The notes: a model not told the origin generated them from the letters alone. 64,000 nucleotides of DNA from SEAL01 sp032153715 (GCA_032153715.1 JALDYR010000002.1:248001-312000); one strand, 5' to 3'; positions 48,502 through 57,772 are shown, counted from the stretch's first letter. Translations and numbers: made by a program.

Positions 48502-48716
48502 AAAAATCAGATATTGCAGCACTGATCTTGATCGCATCATTGAGTATGTTGACAGCGTATTTTATCGCTAATGCGGTTATCGGCAAGCCAAACTCCGAAA
48601 GCGTGAAAGTGAAGACGGTTGAAAAGATTTCAGGCGATGTCGCCGAACCAGATCCAGGCGTCTTTAACAAAGAGGCAATTAATCCAACGGTCGAAGTGAT
48701 CGTTGGTGAGAAATAA
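48498..48716 (+). CDS. Small membrane protein in PilP position, 72 aa
   Basis: One N-terminal membrane segment (~6-27) followed by a ~45-residue polar tail. It starts in the ATGA overlap with pilO and precedes pilB, the place PilP occupies in other bacteria, but it lacks the PilP beta-domain and lipobox. With no secretin in a monoderm cell, a reduced protein is plausible. I do not recognise a named family. Confidence 0.75.
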   Translation: MKKSDIAALILIASLSMLTAYFIANAVIGKPNSESVKVKTVEKISGDVAEPDPGVFNKEAINPTVEVIVGEK

Positions 48717-48730
48717 AAATCCAATAGGAC

Positions 48731-48736
48731 TATAAT
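48731..48736 (+). promoter_or_regulatory. -10-like box TATAAT before pilB
   Basis: TATAAT ends only 3 nt before GTG 48740, so a transcript from here would start at or after the GTG. Either pilB is read only from upstream, or its main start is the ATG at 48761. Confidence 0.4.
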
Positions 48737-48739
48737 ATA

Positions 48740-50503
48740 GTGGCATTACTTACAACAGACATGCAGGACAAGCTCATCGCTCTTCTCTCTGAGGAGGGTA
48801 TTGTTGATGCGCAGTTGTTGAGTGACACTAAACAAGAAGCTGAATCGACAAATAAGCCACTTGTTGCGCTTTTAACCGAGCGGCGTATCATCGATGATGA
48901 AATGCTGACACATGCCTTGGCGCAGCTTTCAGGCGTGCCATATGTGAACCTTACCAACAGTTTGATTAATCAACAGATTCTTGACTTACTGCCAGAGGAT
49001 GTCGCCGAGCGGTTCATGGCCGTGCCACTTGCTGAGGCGCAAAACCGCCTCGCTGTGGCAATGGTTGATGCTAGTAACGTGCAAGCGGTCGATTATTTGG
49101 CGAATTTAATCGAGCGACCACTCAAGGTCTTCATGGCGTCAGAGGCGGGGATTCGTCATATTCTCGATCAGTACCGCACCGATCTTTCAACGGTTGATGC
49201 TGCTGCGGAAGTCTCTGAAGAAGAGGCAAATCAAGAAGAACGCGCGAATATCAAGACACTGGTACAGGACTCGCCAATTAGTCGCGCGCTTAGTACTATT
49301 CTTGAGTATGCAGTGAAGAGTCGCGCCAGTGATATTCATATCGAGCCACTTGAATCTGCTTTGAAGATTCGCTGTCGGGTTGATGGTGTCCTGCGTGAGA
49401 TCATGCAACTGCCAAAATCTATCGAGCCAGCACTAGTTAGTCGTATAAAAATTTTATCCGATCTGAAAATTGACGAACATCGTGTTCCGCAGGATGGCCA
49501 GTTTGCTGTGAAGGTTGCCAACAAGGACGTCGACCTTCGTATCGCGATTAGCCCGGTGGTGTGGGGTGAACAAGTTGTGATCCGTCTGCTTGATAAATCC
49601 GGTAACTCATTTGACCTCGGTGAAATGGGCTATGCCGGTCGTTCACTACGCATGATCCTCAAGGGTATTAAACGACCAAACGGTATGGTGCTGACTTCGG
49701 GTCCAACGGGATCAGGTAAGTCGACAAGTCTGTACGCTCTGATTAAAGAGATTAAAGATGACACAGTGAACATTGTGACGCTTGAGGATCCAGTTGAGTA
49801 CAAGATGGAGGGCGTCAACCAAATTCAAGTCAGTAGTGAAGTAGGACTAACGTTTGCCAATGGTCTTCGCTCGGTACTACGTCAGGACCCTGATATTGTG
49901 ATGGTGGGTGAGATTCGTGATGACGAAACCGCGAACTTAGCGGTTCAGGCGGCATTAACGGGACACTTAGTCTTTAGTACGCTACACACCAATAGTGCCG
50001 CTGGCGTCTTGCCACGTTTGCTGGATATGAAAATTGAACCGTTCTTGATTGCAAGTACGGTGAATACAATTATTGGTCAGCGTTTGGTTCGCCGTATTGC
50101 CGAAAAACGGGATGCCTATCAATCGACGCCAATCGAGACGCAGAACATTTTAGCAACCGTTGGCCACTTGCTCCCAAAGACGCCAGCCGAGGTGGCGCAG
50201 GTGTCTGAGGATCTAGGCTATAAAGACTTGCCACTGGCAGGCCAAAATGCTTATACTCTATTCAAGGGTAAAGATACGCCAGCCACGCCTCGGGGGTACG
50301 CCGGACGTGCCGGCTTGTATGAAGTGATGGATGTCACCGAAGAAATCCAACAGCTGATTGTTAAGCGGGCGACATCAGCCGAGATTCAGCGCAAGGCGGT
50401 GGAGCAGGGGATGATAACGATGCGCCAAGATGGATACCTTAAAGCGCTACAAGGCATTACAACGATCGAAGAAGTGAATCGCGTAACCGCGGATACGGCA
50501 TAA
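48740..50503 (+). CDS. pilB: Type IV pilus extension ATPase PilB
   Basis: A 587-residue hexameric ATPase that drives pilus assembly. The N-terminal GspE/MshE-type domain (~1-150) may bind c-di-GMP or PilM. The motor has Walker A GPTGSGKST near residue 323, the Asp box ITLEDPVEY-type segment, Walker B DPDIVMVGEIRD, and the His box. The zinc-binding CxxC...CxxC knuckle normally found between the His box and the GY.GR.G.YEV segment is absent (no Cys in that region). GTG 48740 is used here; ATG 48761 is an alternative. Confidence 0.95.
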   Translation: MALLTTDMQDKLIALLSEEGIVDAQLLSDTKQEAESTNKPLVALLTERRIIDDEMLTHALAQLSGVPYVNLTNSLINQQILDLLPEDVAERFMAVPLAEAQNRLAVAMVDASNVQAVDYLANLIERPLKVFMASEAGIRHILDQYRTDLSTVDAAAEVSEEEANQEERANIKTLVQDSPISRALSTILEYAVKSRASDIHIEPLESALKIRCRVDGVLREIMQLPKSIEPALVSRIKILSDLKIDEHRVPQDGQFAVKVANKDVDLRIAISPVVWGEQVVIRLLDKSGNSFDLGEMGYAGRSLRMILKGIKRPNGMVLTSGPTGSGKSTSLYALIKEIKDDTVNIVTLEDPVEYKMEGVNQIQVSSEVGLTFANGLRSVLRQDPDIVMVGEIRDDETANLAVQAALTGHLVFSTLHTNSAAGVLPRLLDMKIEPFLIASTVNTIIGQRLVRRIAEKRDAYQSTPIETQNILATVGHLLPKTPAEVAQVSEDLGYKDLPLAGQNAYTLFKGKDTPATPRGYAGRAGLYEVMDVTEEIQQLIVKRATSAEIQRKAVEQGMITMRQDGYLKALQGITTIEEVNRVTADTA

Positions 50504-50521
50504 GAAAGACAGGGTGGAAAA

Positions 50522-51592
50522 ATGACAAACCAAGAACTCAGAATTGAAATACTATTAGAAGAAGTCGTGCGCCGTCGTGCATCTGACCTTCATATTCAGG
50601 TTGGTTTGCCGCCTATGCTGCGTATCGATGGGTCGTTGACGCCAATGGCTGGCTTTGATGCTCTGGATGAGGCGGCGGTTGAGTTATTAGTCTTTGCCAT
50701 TCTTGACGTCGAGCAGCGTCAAATCCTTGAAAAGGATAAAGAGTTCGACTTTAGCTTTGCGTTCGGCAATCTTGGCCGTTTCCGCGTGAACGCTTACTAC
50801 GAGCGCGGCAATCTTGCAGCTGCGCTGCGTTTGATTCCAAATGAAATCAAGACAATTTCTGAGCTTGGTGTGCCGCAAGTAGTTACGAACTTCGCTAATT
50901 ACCCACGAGGGCTCGTCCTTGTCACTGGTCCAACTGGTTCAGGTAAATCAACCACACTTTCTTCATTGATCGATAAGATTAACGAAGAGACGGCTCAGCA
51001 TATTATTACAATTGAAGATCCAATTGAATATACGCACAAATCAAAGAAATCAGTTGTCGTGCAGCGTGAAGTTCACTACGACACTTATAGCTTTTCAGCA
51101 GCACTTCGCTCAAGTCTTCGCCAAGACCCAGACGTCGTATTGATTGGTGAGCTGCGAGACCTCGAGACAATTAGTGCGGCAATTACTATTGCTGAAACTG
51201 GCCACTTGGTTCTCGCATCACTGCACACTAACAGTGCCGCGCAGTCAATTGATCGTATGATCGACGTCTTTCCGCCGCACCAGCAACCGCAAATTCGCGC
51301 CCAGCTGGCAAACATTTTGATGGCGATTTGCTCACAGCGCTTAGTGCCGGCGATTGGGGGCGGTCGCGTGGTTGCGGCAGAGGTCTTGATTGCAAACCCA
51401 GCGGTCCGCAATATTATCCGTGAAGGCAAGAGCCATCAGCTTGATGCTGTCATTCAGACTGGTGCCGACGCTGGCATGCAAACGATGGACCGGACGCTCG
51501 TTGGTCTCGTACAAAGCGGGGCAGTGACCTATGATGATGCGCGCAGCTTTGCGGTTGATCTGACAGAATTCGAAAGGTTGATGAGGGGATAA
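50522..51592 (+). CDS. pilT: Type IV pilus retraction ATPase PilT
   Basis: A 356-residue ATPase for pilus retraction and twitching. Features: RRASDLHIQVGLPPM opening, Walker A GPTGSGKST near residue 136, Walker B DPDVVLIGELRD, and the PilT-specific AIRNLIRE-like block, here AVRNIIREGK near residue 296. It lies 18 nt after pilB with an AGGGTGG site and 2 nt before pilC. Its presence indicates that the pili are retractile. Confidence 0.96.
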   Translation: MTNQELRIEILLEEVVRRRASDLHIQVGLPPMLRIDGSLTPMAGFDALDEAAVELLVFAILDVEQRQILEKDKEFDFSFAFGNLGRFRVNAYYERGNLAAALRLIPNEIKTISELGVPQVVTNFANYPRGLVLVTGPTGSGKSTTLSSLIDKINEETAQHIITIEDPIEYTHKSKKSVVVQREVHYDTYSFSAALRSSLRQDPDVVLIGELRDLETISAAITIAETGHLVLASLHTNSAAQSIDRMIDVFPPHQQPQIRAQLANILMAICSQRLVPAIGGGRVVAAEVLIANPAVRNIIREGKSHQLDAVIQTGADAGMQTMDRTLVGLVQSGAVTYDDARSFAVDLTEFERLMRG

Positions 51593-51594
51593 TT

Positions 51595-52806
51595 ATGCGC
51601 AAGTTTAATTACGAAGCGAAAGATACAACAACAAATAAAATTGTGAAAGCAACCGTATCCGCTGATTCCGAGCGCGCTGCGGCAAAGTTGCTGTTGGCGC
51701 AAGGCTTTTCGCCACTCAAAATTGAGGAAATGCAAAGCGGTAGTAATCTATTTGAGCGCTTGACGAACCGCGTTACATCAAAAGATAAAGTTGTTTTTAC
51801 AAGACAGCTTTCAACGTTGATTGAGGCGGGTCTCCCAATGTCGCAGAGCCTTCGAACGGTACTTGAGCAGACACAAAATCGACGCATGCGCGCTGTTGTG
51901 CAAGATGTTATTGAATCCGTCGAGGGCGGTAAATCACTGCACGATTCATTTGCGCAACATCCTGACATCTTCGACAAGCTCTTTCTTGCACTAGTAGAAG
52001 TTGGTGAAGCTTCAGGTACGCTCGACAAGGCATTGCTTCGCGTCGCTGCACAACAAGAGAAAGATAGTGCAACCATGAGTAAGATTCGCGGTGCGATGAC
52101 CTATCCGGTTATTGTTCTTTTTGTCATTGTTGGCGTGCTGGCATTTATGCTGCTTACCGTGGTTCCTCAGGTGGAACGACTCTACGATGACCTCCATCGA
52201 GAACTGCCGGTCATTACCTTAATTATGGTGGGGGTCTCAAACTTTATCATTAATTTTTGGTGGCTGATCTTGATTGCGCTTGTGGCGTTTGGCTACTTCT
52301 TTAGTCAGTACCTACGGACTGAAAACGGCGTGCGCATGCTTGATACGTTCAAGTTAAATGTACCACTCTTTAGTGGCATGTTTCGCAATCTCTACATGGC
52401 GCGTTTTAACCGCACTGGCCAAACATTGCTCGAGTCAGGCGTGGCTATGCTCGATATGCTTAAGATTAGTAGCGATGCGGTGAGTAATGTCGTTGTAGGC
52501 GATAGCGTGAGTCGCGCTGCAGAGAAGGTAAAGGGTGGTAAGGCGCTGTCAGCTGCGCTCAAGCCTGAAGACTATATCCCAGAACTTGTTCCGCAGATGA
52601 TCAAGATCGGTGAACAGTCTGGTCGCATTGACGAGATGATGGGCAAGACAGCAAAGATTTACGAAGATGAACTAGACGAGCAAATCCGCACGATCTCAAC
52701 GGCTATCGAACCAATTTTAATGGTCGTGCTAGCGGTAGTTGCCGGCGGTATGGTGGCGGCAATCTTGCTTCCAATCTACAGTCTAGTCGGCAATATTCAA
52801 GCCTAG
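51595..52806 (+). CDS. pilC: Type IV pilus inner-membrane platform protein PilC
   Basis: A 403-residue platform protein with two GspF domains (~68-190 and ~270-393) and three membrane segments (~170-190, ~220-240, ~372-395). Conserved blocks include FTRQLSTLIEAGLPM and the second-domain ARFNRTGQTLLESG with EQSGRIDEM. It couples PilB/PilT rotation to pilin insertion. It is the last gene of the pilM-C run; the pilin gene downstream has its own signals. Confidence 0.96.
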   Translation: MRKFNYEAKDTTTNKIVKATVSADSERAAAKLLLAQGFSPLKIEEMQSGSNLFERLTNRVTSKDKVVFTRQLSTLIEAGLPMSQSLRTVLEQTQNRRMRAVVQDVIESVEGGKSLHDSFAQHPDIFDKLFLALVEVGEASGTLDKALLRVAAQQEKDSATMSKIRGAMTYPVIVLFVIVGVLAFMLLTVVPQVERLYDDLHRELPVITLIMVGVSNFIINFWWLILIALVAFGYFFSQYLRTENGVRMLDTFKLNVPLFSGMFRNLYMARFNRTGQTLLESGVAMLDMLKISSDAVSNVVVGDSVSRAAEKVKGGKALSAALKPEDYIPELVPQMIKIGEQSGRIDEMMGKTAKIYEDELDEQIRTISTAIEPILMVVLAVVAGGMVAAILLPIYSLVGNIQA

Positions 52807-52842
52807 CAATAAATGCTAGACATTGTCGACGTACTAAGATAG

Positions 52843-52848
52843 TATAAA
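52843..52848 (+). promoter_or_regulatory. -10 box TATAAA of the 52905 pilin gene
   Basis: TATAAA lies 56 nt before the ATG. The leader ends with an AAAGGGTGG ribosome-binding site, unlike the leaderless dispersed prepilins. Confidence 0.45.
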
Positions 52849-52904
52849 ACGTAAGCGTAATGACGCAAAAATTAACACGTTCATAGAAAGGGTGGTATAA
52901 CTTC

Positions 52905-53399
52905 ATGAACAGCACACGGACGAATAACGAGAAGGGATTTACGATCATCGAGGTCGTTCTCGTCTTGGCAATTGCAGCATTGATCTTTCTGATGGTGTTT
53001 ATCGCACTGCCTGCATTGCAGAGTAGTCAGCGAAATACGCAGCGTCGCCAGGACATGGGGCGTATCATGACCCAAATCTCCAACTATCAGTCATCAAATC
53101 GTGGTAAGATTCCACCAGTCGCATCGTTTACGACGAGTTCGACAGGATTTGTTGACAAGTATCTGAACGGTACTGGAGCAGTCGCTAATGTGGATGAATA
53201 CTCTGACCCTACAACGGGAACAGGATACACCTTTACGACGACATCCGCTGACCCTACAGCGCCAGGAACCGTCAACTACCAAGTTGGCTATGTCTGTGGT
53301 ACGGACGGCGCAACTGCGGCCGGATCTGGACGTAACTTTGTGCTTCGCACGAAGCTTGAAGGCCAGGACGCACTATACTGCATCGACAACCGTTCATAG
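52905..53399 (+). CDS. Type IV pilin, candidate major pilin of the pil locus
   Basis: A 164-residue prepilin with leader ending EKG before Phe, then a distinct helix (FTIIEVVLVLAIAALIF) with Glu at +5; the helix is different from that of the dispersed family. The head has one Cys pair (near 145 and 160). It lies alone between pilC and pilD with a leader, a good ribosome-binding site and a strong terminator, features expected of an abundantly made subunit. Calling it the major pilin is inference. Confidence 0.85.
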   Translation: MNSTRTNNEKGFTIIEVVLVLAIAALIFLMVFIALPALQSSQRNTQRRQDMGRIMTQISNYQSSNRGKIPPVASFTTSSTGFVDKYLNGTGAVANVDEYSDPTTGTGYTFTTTSADPTAPGTVNYQVGYVCGTDGATAAGSGRNFVLRTKLEGQDALYCIDNRS

Positions 53400-53420
53400 G
53401 CTGTCTCCAGGCTTTTGCTC

Positions 53421-53459
53421 AACACACCACTCGGTATGAGTGGTGTGTTTTTGTTTTGT
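53421..53459 (+). terminator. Terminator after the pilin gene
   Basis: AACACACCACTC/GAGTGGTGTGTT, a 12-bp stem with a GGTAT loop, followed by TTTTGTTTTGTT. Confidence 0.93.
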
Positions 53460-53474
53460 TGTTTATGGTTAAGC

Positions 53475-53483
53475 TGCTATGAT
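53475..53483 (+). promoter_or_regulatory. Extended -10 (TGCTATGAT) before pilD
   Basis: TGCTATGAT ends 8 nt before ATG 53492; no Shine-Dalgarno sequence. Confidence 0.55.
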
Positions 53484-53491
53484 GGAGACAA

Positions 53492-54376
53492 ATGGAACAT
53501 GTAATTATCTATAGCGGCCTTGTGCTGACCGGTTTAATTTTCGGCAGTTTCGGCGGGGCGACTGTCTGGCGGTTGCGTGCTCGTCAGTTGAAAGAGGATT
53601 TAGCTGAAGGCGAAGAAGTTGATAAAAAGGAGTACGCACAGCTCAAGCAGCTGACGCAAACAAACGCGCGGAGCGACCGGTCGCAATGTCTTCATTGCCA
53701 CCATACACTCGCGTGGTATGATCTAATTCCACTTGTCAGCTGGCTGCAGTTACGGGGTAAGTGTCGGTATTGTGGTCATCAGATTGGCTGGCTTGAACCA
53801 TTGATGGAACTTGGCACCGTGGTATTGTTTGTCGGATCGTACACTTTTTGGCCCTATGAATTGACGGCGCCACTGTTCATTGTGCAGTTTATTTTGTGGC
53901 TCGTTGCCTGTGTGATGCTGGCGATTCTGTTTGCATATGACGCAAAGTGGTTCTTGCTACCTAACCGAGTTGTCTTTCCGTTGATTGGCGTGGCAGCTGC
54001 CTTTGCGTTGTTGCGTGTCGTAAGCGCGAGTGATCCTGTTGCAGCGCTGGCTAGCGTTGTTGGCGCTTGCTTGGTGCTTGGCGGTATCTATTTTGTGCTC
54101 TACGCATTCTCACGTGGTGCGTGGGTGGGCTTTGGCGATGTGAAGCTCGGGGTTGCGCTGGGTCTGTTAATTGCGGATTGGCAGGTTGCTTTCCTGGCTC
54201 TCTTTCTGGCGAACCTCATCGGGTGTATTATTGTGGCGCCAGCGCTGCTGAGTAAAAAAGTGACTCGCGCTTCGCACATTCCTTTTGGTCCGATGTTGGT
54301 GGCCGGCTGGCTTATCGCAGGCTTGTTTGGACGATCGCTCGTCGACTGGTATCTTGGCGCAATGATTATTTTGTAA
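53492..54376 (+). CDS. pilD: Prepilin peptidase/N-methyltransferase PilD
   Basis: A 294-residue membrane aspartyl protease that removes prepilin leaders and methylates the new N-terminus. The cytoplasmic zinc loop has CLHC and CRYC pairs (~68-94) in the usual SRSxC...IPxxSW context. The catalytic Asp residues are in FAYDAKWFLLPN (~152) and GFGDVKLG (~213). About eight hydrophobic segments are present. A ~25-residue charged insertion (~24-55) precedes the zinc loop. It processes the thirteen prepilin-like proteins of this window. Confidence 0.96.
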   Translation: MEHVIIYSGLVLTGLIFGSFGGATVWRLRARQLKEDLAEGEEVDKKEYAQLKQLTQTNARSDRSQCLHCHHTLAWYDLIPLVSWLQLRGKCRYCGHQIGWLEPLMELGTVVLFVGSYTFWPYELTAPLFIVQFILWLVACVMLAILFAYDAKWFLLPNRVVFPLIGVAAAFALLRVVSASDPVAALASVVGACLVLGGIYFVLYAFSRGAWVGFGDVKLGVALGLLIADWQVAFLALFLANLIGCIIVAPALLSKKVTRASHIPFGPMLVAGWLIAGLFGRSLVDWYLGAMIIL

Positions 54377-54421
54377 TCTGGTTGCTGTGGTGAAAAAGGG
54401 GTTATGATCCCAAACAGCTTA

Positions 54422-54430
54422 TGCTATAAT
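54422..54430 (+). promoter_or_regulatory. Extended -10 (TGCTATAAT) of the minor pilin operon
   Basis: TGCTATAAT ends 9 nt before ATG 54440; no Shine-Dalgarno sequence. It excludes the longer frame at 54404. Confidence 0.6.
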
Positions 54431-54439
54431 GAAGCCCAA

Positions 54440-55207
54440 ATGGGCAATGTAAAACAACAAGGGTTTACAATAATTGAAACAATTTTGTTTCTAGCGGTGG
54501 GCGGGGCTTTGTTGGCTGCGTTGCTTGCAGGGGTAAACACGAACATTAACCAGGAACGTTACAAAGATAGCGTCAATTCTTTCACGAGTACACTACAGGA
54601 GCAGTATAGTTTAGCGACAAATGTGACAAGCTTACGCTCAAACAACTGGACGTGCGGGACGACCCTCAAGGGTGAATCAGGCGCAAATACGTACCGGGGG
54701 ACGACTAACTGCACGATTATTGGACGCCTCGTCAAGCTTACAGGTAGCGGCACACTGGCGTATTCAAATATTATTGCGTACAACATCAATGAAACAACAC
54801 TGAAAACGGCGACAAGTGATATTGCTGGTATGACCGAGTCGATGTCGCTGACTACAATGGACGCTGTCAGCTCAACGACAACTGAAGACCATTCCGAAAC
54901 GACGTTAGAGTGGGACTCTTCGCTGACGGTGCTTGATGGCAGGGGCGCGAAGGCGGGGCGAGGTGATAGCTTTACGCTCGCAGTGGTGCGTTCGCCGGTC
55001 ACGGGTCGCATTATGACATTTGTCGCTAACGAAGCGACGACAGACTGGAAGAATAAAATTATCACGGCTGAAAGTCTGAAGCGGTCGCTTGTCGCCTGCG
55101 TGGAGCCAAGTCAATTTATCGCTACGCCTCGTTCAGCTATTGTGATTACTGCGGGGAGTGCGACACCAAATGGCGTGACGAAAGCGGCGGGAGTTGCCGG
55201 ATGTTAG
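54440..55207 (+). CDS. Minor pseudopilin (GspH/FimT-like position)
   Basis: A 255-residue prepilin: MGNVKQQG leader, cleavage before Phe, helix FTIIETILFLAVGGALLAALLAG with Glu at +5, then a Thr/Ser-rich head with cysteines near 76, 89, 224 and at the end. It is the first of four overlapping or adjacent minor pilin genes (54440, 55201, 55802, 56530), the usual set for priming pilus assembly and forming the tip. The FimT/GspH comparison rests on order, not sequence. Confidence 0.85.
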   Translation: MGNVKQQGFTIIETILFLAVGGALLAALLAGVNTNINQERYKDSVNSFTSTLQEQYSLATNVTSLRSNNWTCGTTLKGESGANTYRGTTNCTIIGRLVKLTGSGTLAYSNIIAYNINETTLKTATSDIAGMTESMSLTTMDAVSSTTTEDHSETTLEWDSSLTVLDGRGAKAGRGDSFTLAVVRSPVTGRIMTFVANEATTDWKNKIITAESLKRSLVACVEPSQFIATPRSAIVITAGSATPNGVTKAAGVAGC

Positions 55208-55818
55208 CACGACGCAGCCAAGTACGTATGCGCGGCGATACGATCGTTGAAGTATTGTTTGCGATTACGATTTTTAGCATGGTGGCTGTTGCGAGTATTT
55301 CGATCATGAATCAGGGTGTTGCGGTGGCACAGCGGGCACTTGAAATTAATTTAGTACGCCAGCAAATTGATACGCAGGCAGAAACACTGCGTTACTTAAA
55401 TCAATTGTATGTCGCTGACTATGGCAAGCAAGGAGCGGCGACGGACAACTGGGAAGCGATGATTCGTGATAATGAAATCAGTAAAACGCAGGTGCAGAGC
55501 TTTGAGCAGATGATTAACGAACGCGGTGAGTGTAGTCTACCGGTGAACAAACCATTTACACTTGATAGTACCAAGATTGGCTCGGGTGCTGCAGCGGTCC
55601 TGAGGCCAACGAGTACGCCTGCAACGTATGCAAAGGTACGTTATGATGCTGCTATGCCTGTCGCGGAAGGTGTTTGGATTCAGGCTGTTCGATCGGATGA
55701 TACTGGAACGAGCGCGGGCTTTTATGATTTCCATATCCGTGCTTGCTGGTCGAGTCCTGGGCAGAAGCAGCCAATGACGCTAGGTACGATTGTGAGGCTA
55801 TATGAACCACGTGGATAA
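55201..55818 (+). CDS. Minor pilin, PilV/GspI-like
   Basis: A 205-residue prepilin-like protein. The leader MLARRSQVRMRG precedes DTIVEVLFAITIF; the residue after Gly is Asp instead of Phe, and Glu is at +5. This TIVEVL..ITIF pattern resembles PilV/GspI. Its ATG overlaps the previous stop and its end overlaps the next start, so the operon is tightly coupled. Two cysteines occur in the head (near 102 and 181). Confidence 0.82.
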   Translation: MLARRSQVRMRGDTIVEVLFAITIFSMVAVASISIMNQGVAVAQRALEINLVRQQIDTQAETLRYLNQLYVADYGKQGAATDNWEAMIRDNEISKTQVQSFEQMINERGECSLPVNKPFTLDSTKIGSGAAAVLRPTSTPATYAKVRYDAAMPVAEGVWIQAVRSDDTGTSAGFYDFHIRACWSSPGQKQPMTLGTIVRLYEPRG

Positions 55819-56527
55819 GACAGCTAAGGGCTTTACGCTCGTTGAATTAATGCTAGCGATGGCTTTTGTGTCATTTTTATTAATGGCAATTGCATTAACC
55901 GTTATTCAGCTCGGTAATATCTATAGCAAGGGGGTGACCCTCAAGGAGGTGAATCAATCCGGTCAGGCGCTTAGTCAGGATATTCAGATAGCGATTGGCG
56001 CGTCTCGTCCACTGTCGGTTGGCGAAGGTGGCAGTGACTACAAAACACTTAAAGCGGCTGATGGGAAGGTGGCGGGTGCGCGGCTGTGCACGGGCACTTA
56101 TAGCTACATATGGAATCTCGGCGCTTACATGGAAGCGCCAGTGAACGCGTACGCTAGTGGCACGAATGTGATTCGACTTGTAAAAGTAGACGATCGAGGA
56201 AAAGCCTACTGTAATGACGTAACGAAAAAGGTTGTCGTGAACGACGCGACCGAACTCTTGACGGAGGGCGATCGCAGTTTAGCGCTGCAAGGATTTACAA
56301 TTACGCAAATTGCGAATGATTCAGTCTTGCAACAAGCGCTATATCGTATAACATTAGAACTAGGAACAAATGACCGTGACTTACTGCAGAGTAATCCTGA
56401 GGGGGGTGGCATCGATACGGTAGACACCTCGTGTCGCCCACCGAGCGACGGCGGGGCTCGGCAAGAGTATTGTGCAGTGAATAAGTTTGAATTTACCGCC
56501 CGGGCGGGCAATAAAGGGGAGTTGTAG
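55802..56527 (+). CDS. Minor pilin, PilW/GspJ-like
   Basis: A 241-residue prepilin: leader ending TAKG, cleavage before Phe, helix FTLVELMLAMAFVSFLLMAIAL with Glu at +5, followed by the long helix VIQLGNIYSKGVTLKEVNQSGQALSQDIQ. That order and the ELMLAMAF pattern match PilW/GspJ. It overlaps the preceding gene by 17 bp and ends 2 nt before the PilX-like gene. Confidence 0.85.
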   Translation: MNHVDKTAKGFTLVELMLAMAFVSFLLMAIALTVIQLGNIYSKGVTLKEVNQSGQALSQDIQIAIGASRPLSVGEGGSDYKTLKAADGKVAGARLCTGTYSYIWNLGAYMEAPVNAYASGTNVIRLVKVDDRGKAYCNDVTKKVVVNDATELLTEGDRSLALQGFTITQIANDSVLQQALYRITLELGTNDRDLLQSNPEGGGIDTVDTSCRPPSDGGARQEYCAVNKFEFTARAGNKGEL

Positions 56528-56529
56528 AG

Positions 56530-57726
56530 ATGAGTCAAAAGAATAAACAGTTAATCCAGAACCAGCGCGGAGCCGTATCGCTCTTCGTGGTTATCTTTAC
56601 GGCACTCCTTGTCATTATTGTGAGTGTTAGCTTTATTCGCATTATGATCCAGGGCCAGCAGCAGGCAACGACGGCAGACTTGTCGCGCAGTGCTTACGAC
56701 TCAGCGCAGGCGGGTGTAGAAGATGCGAAACGCGCACTAGTTGCGTACCGAGAGAACTGTTCAAATGGTACGAACGCACAATGTATCAGTCAGGATACAG
56801 TTATTAAGAGCGGGAACTGTAATACGTTACAGCAGCTTGGCGTTGCGACAGGCGACAAGGAAGTACTCATCAAGCAGCAAGAAGGTGACTCATCGCTGCA
56901 GCAAGCCTACACCTGTGTCAAGATGCAGATGGATAGCCCTGACTATGTTGGAACATTAGATACAAACGCGTCTCGCGTGGTGCCGCTTCGTGGCGTGAAG
57001 CAGTTTAACCGCGTGACCCTAGAATGGTTTATGGAAGGCGACATTAAAAAAGCTGACGACGGCACGAGTGGCACAATTAGCCTTGGAACTGATTCGTCAC
57101 TACCGCAGCTTTCTGCGTGGCCACAAAATCGCCCTGCTTTTATTCGTTCACAGTTCATTCAATATGGCTCAAGCTTTGAGCTGGCTGACTTTGATGATGT
57201 CAAAGATGGCAAATCAAATGCCAACACCCTGTTCATGTATCCGGCAAGTGTTGGTCGTTCCGACGTGATCAATCTTGTTGCCGAAGATACACGCCGAGCG
57301 CAGGGAAGCGGTGTCTTGCAACAGATTGCGTGTAAACGAGACTTCACGAGTTCGCTTTATGCATGTAAAGCTACACTGCAACTACCACAGGCAATTGGAC
57401 AGACGACAAACGAGCGTGGCGCTGCCTACCTGCGTTTGAATGCGATCTACAACAGCGGCAATAACTTCCGTGTGCAGCTCTATAACGATAGTGAGTTGGT
57501 GAACTTCGCTGGTGTTCAAGCGATTGTCGATTCAACCGGTCGTGCTAATGATCAGTTCCGTCGCGTTCAGAGTCGTGTTGAGCTTGATGTCAGCGCATTT
57601 CCGTATCCAGAAGCGGCAGTCGACATTACTGGTAACTTGTGTAAAAACTTCCTCGTGACTGATAATCCAGCCGAGTATGTCAGTGGCACGGATAGCTGCG
57701 ACCCATCCAAGTACAAGACGGAGTAA
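56530..57726 (+). CDS. PilX-like minor pilus protein
   Basis: A 398-residue protein. The N-terminal RGAVSLFVVIFTALLVIIVSVSF segment follows the PilX pattern (class with RG-x-SL instead of GFT-x-x-E). A helical section (SAYDSAQAGVEDAKRALVAY) follows, then a large extracytoplasmic part (~80-395) with several cysteines. It lacks the +5 Glu, as expected for the GspK/PilX member that caps the tip complex. It is the last gene of the minor pilin operon and is followed by a strong terminator. Confidence 0.82.
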   Translation: MSQKNKQLIQNQRGAVSLFVVIFTALLVIIVSVSFIRIMIQGQQQATTADLSRSAYDSAQAGVEDAKRALVAYRENCSNGTNAQCISQDTVIKSGNCNTLQQLGVATGDKEVLIKQQEGDSSLQQAYTCVKMQMDSPDYVGTLDTNASRVVPLRGVKQFNRVTLEWFMEGDIKKADDGTSGTISLGTDSSLPQLSAWPQNRPAFIRSQFIQYGSSFELADFDDVKDGKSNANTLFMYPASVGRSDVINLVAEDTRRAQGSGVLQQIACKRDFTSSLYACKATLQLPQAIGQTTNERGAAYLRLNAIYNSGNNFRVQLYNDSELVNFAGVQAIVDSTGRANDQFRRVQSRVELDVSAFPYPEAAVDITGNLCKNFLVTDNPAEYVSGTDSCDPSKYKTE

Positions 57727-57740
57727 TTGCGTACGTTATG

Positions 57741-57771
57741 AAAAACTCCCGCCAATGTGCGGGAGTTTTTT
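57741..57771. terminator. Terminator between the pilus operon and xer
   Basis: AAAAACTCCCGC/GCGGGAGTTTTT, 12 bp, with a 6-nt loop. It is symmetrical and lies between convergent genes. Confidence 0.93.
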
Positions 57772-57772
57772 G

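Noticed and set aside
46063..57726. A secretin (PilQ) or pilotin gene in the pil locus
   Set aside because: No protein with secretin features is present. This agrees with a single-membrane cell and is not a gap in the locus.
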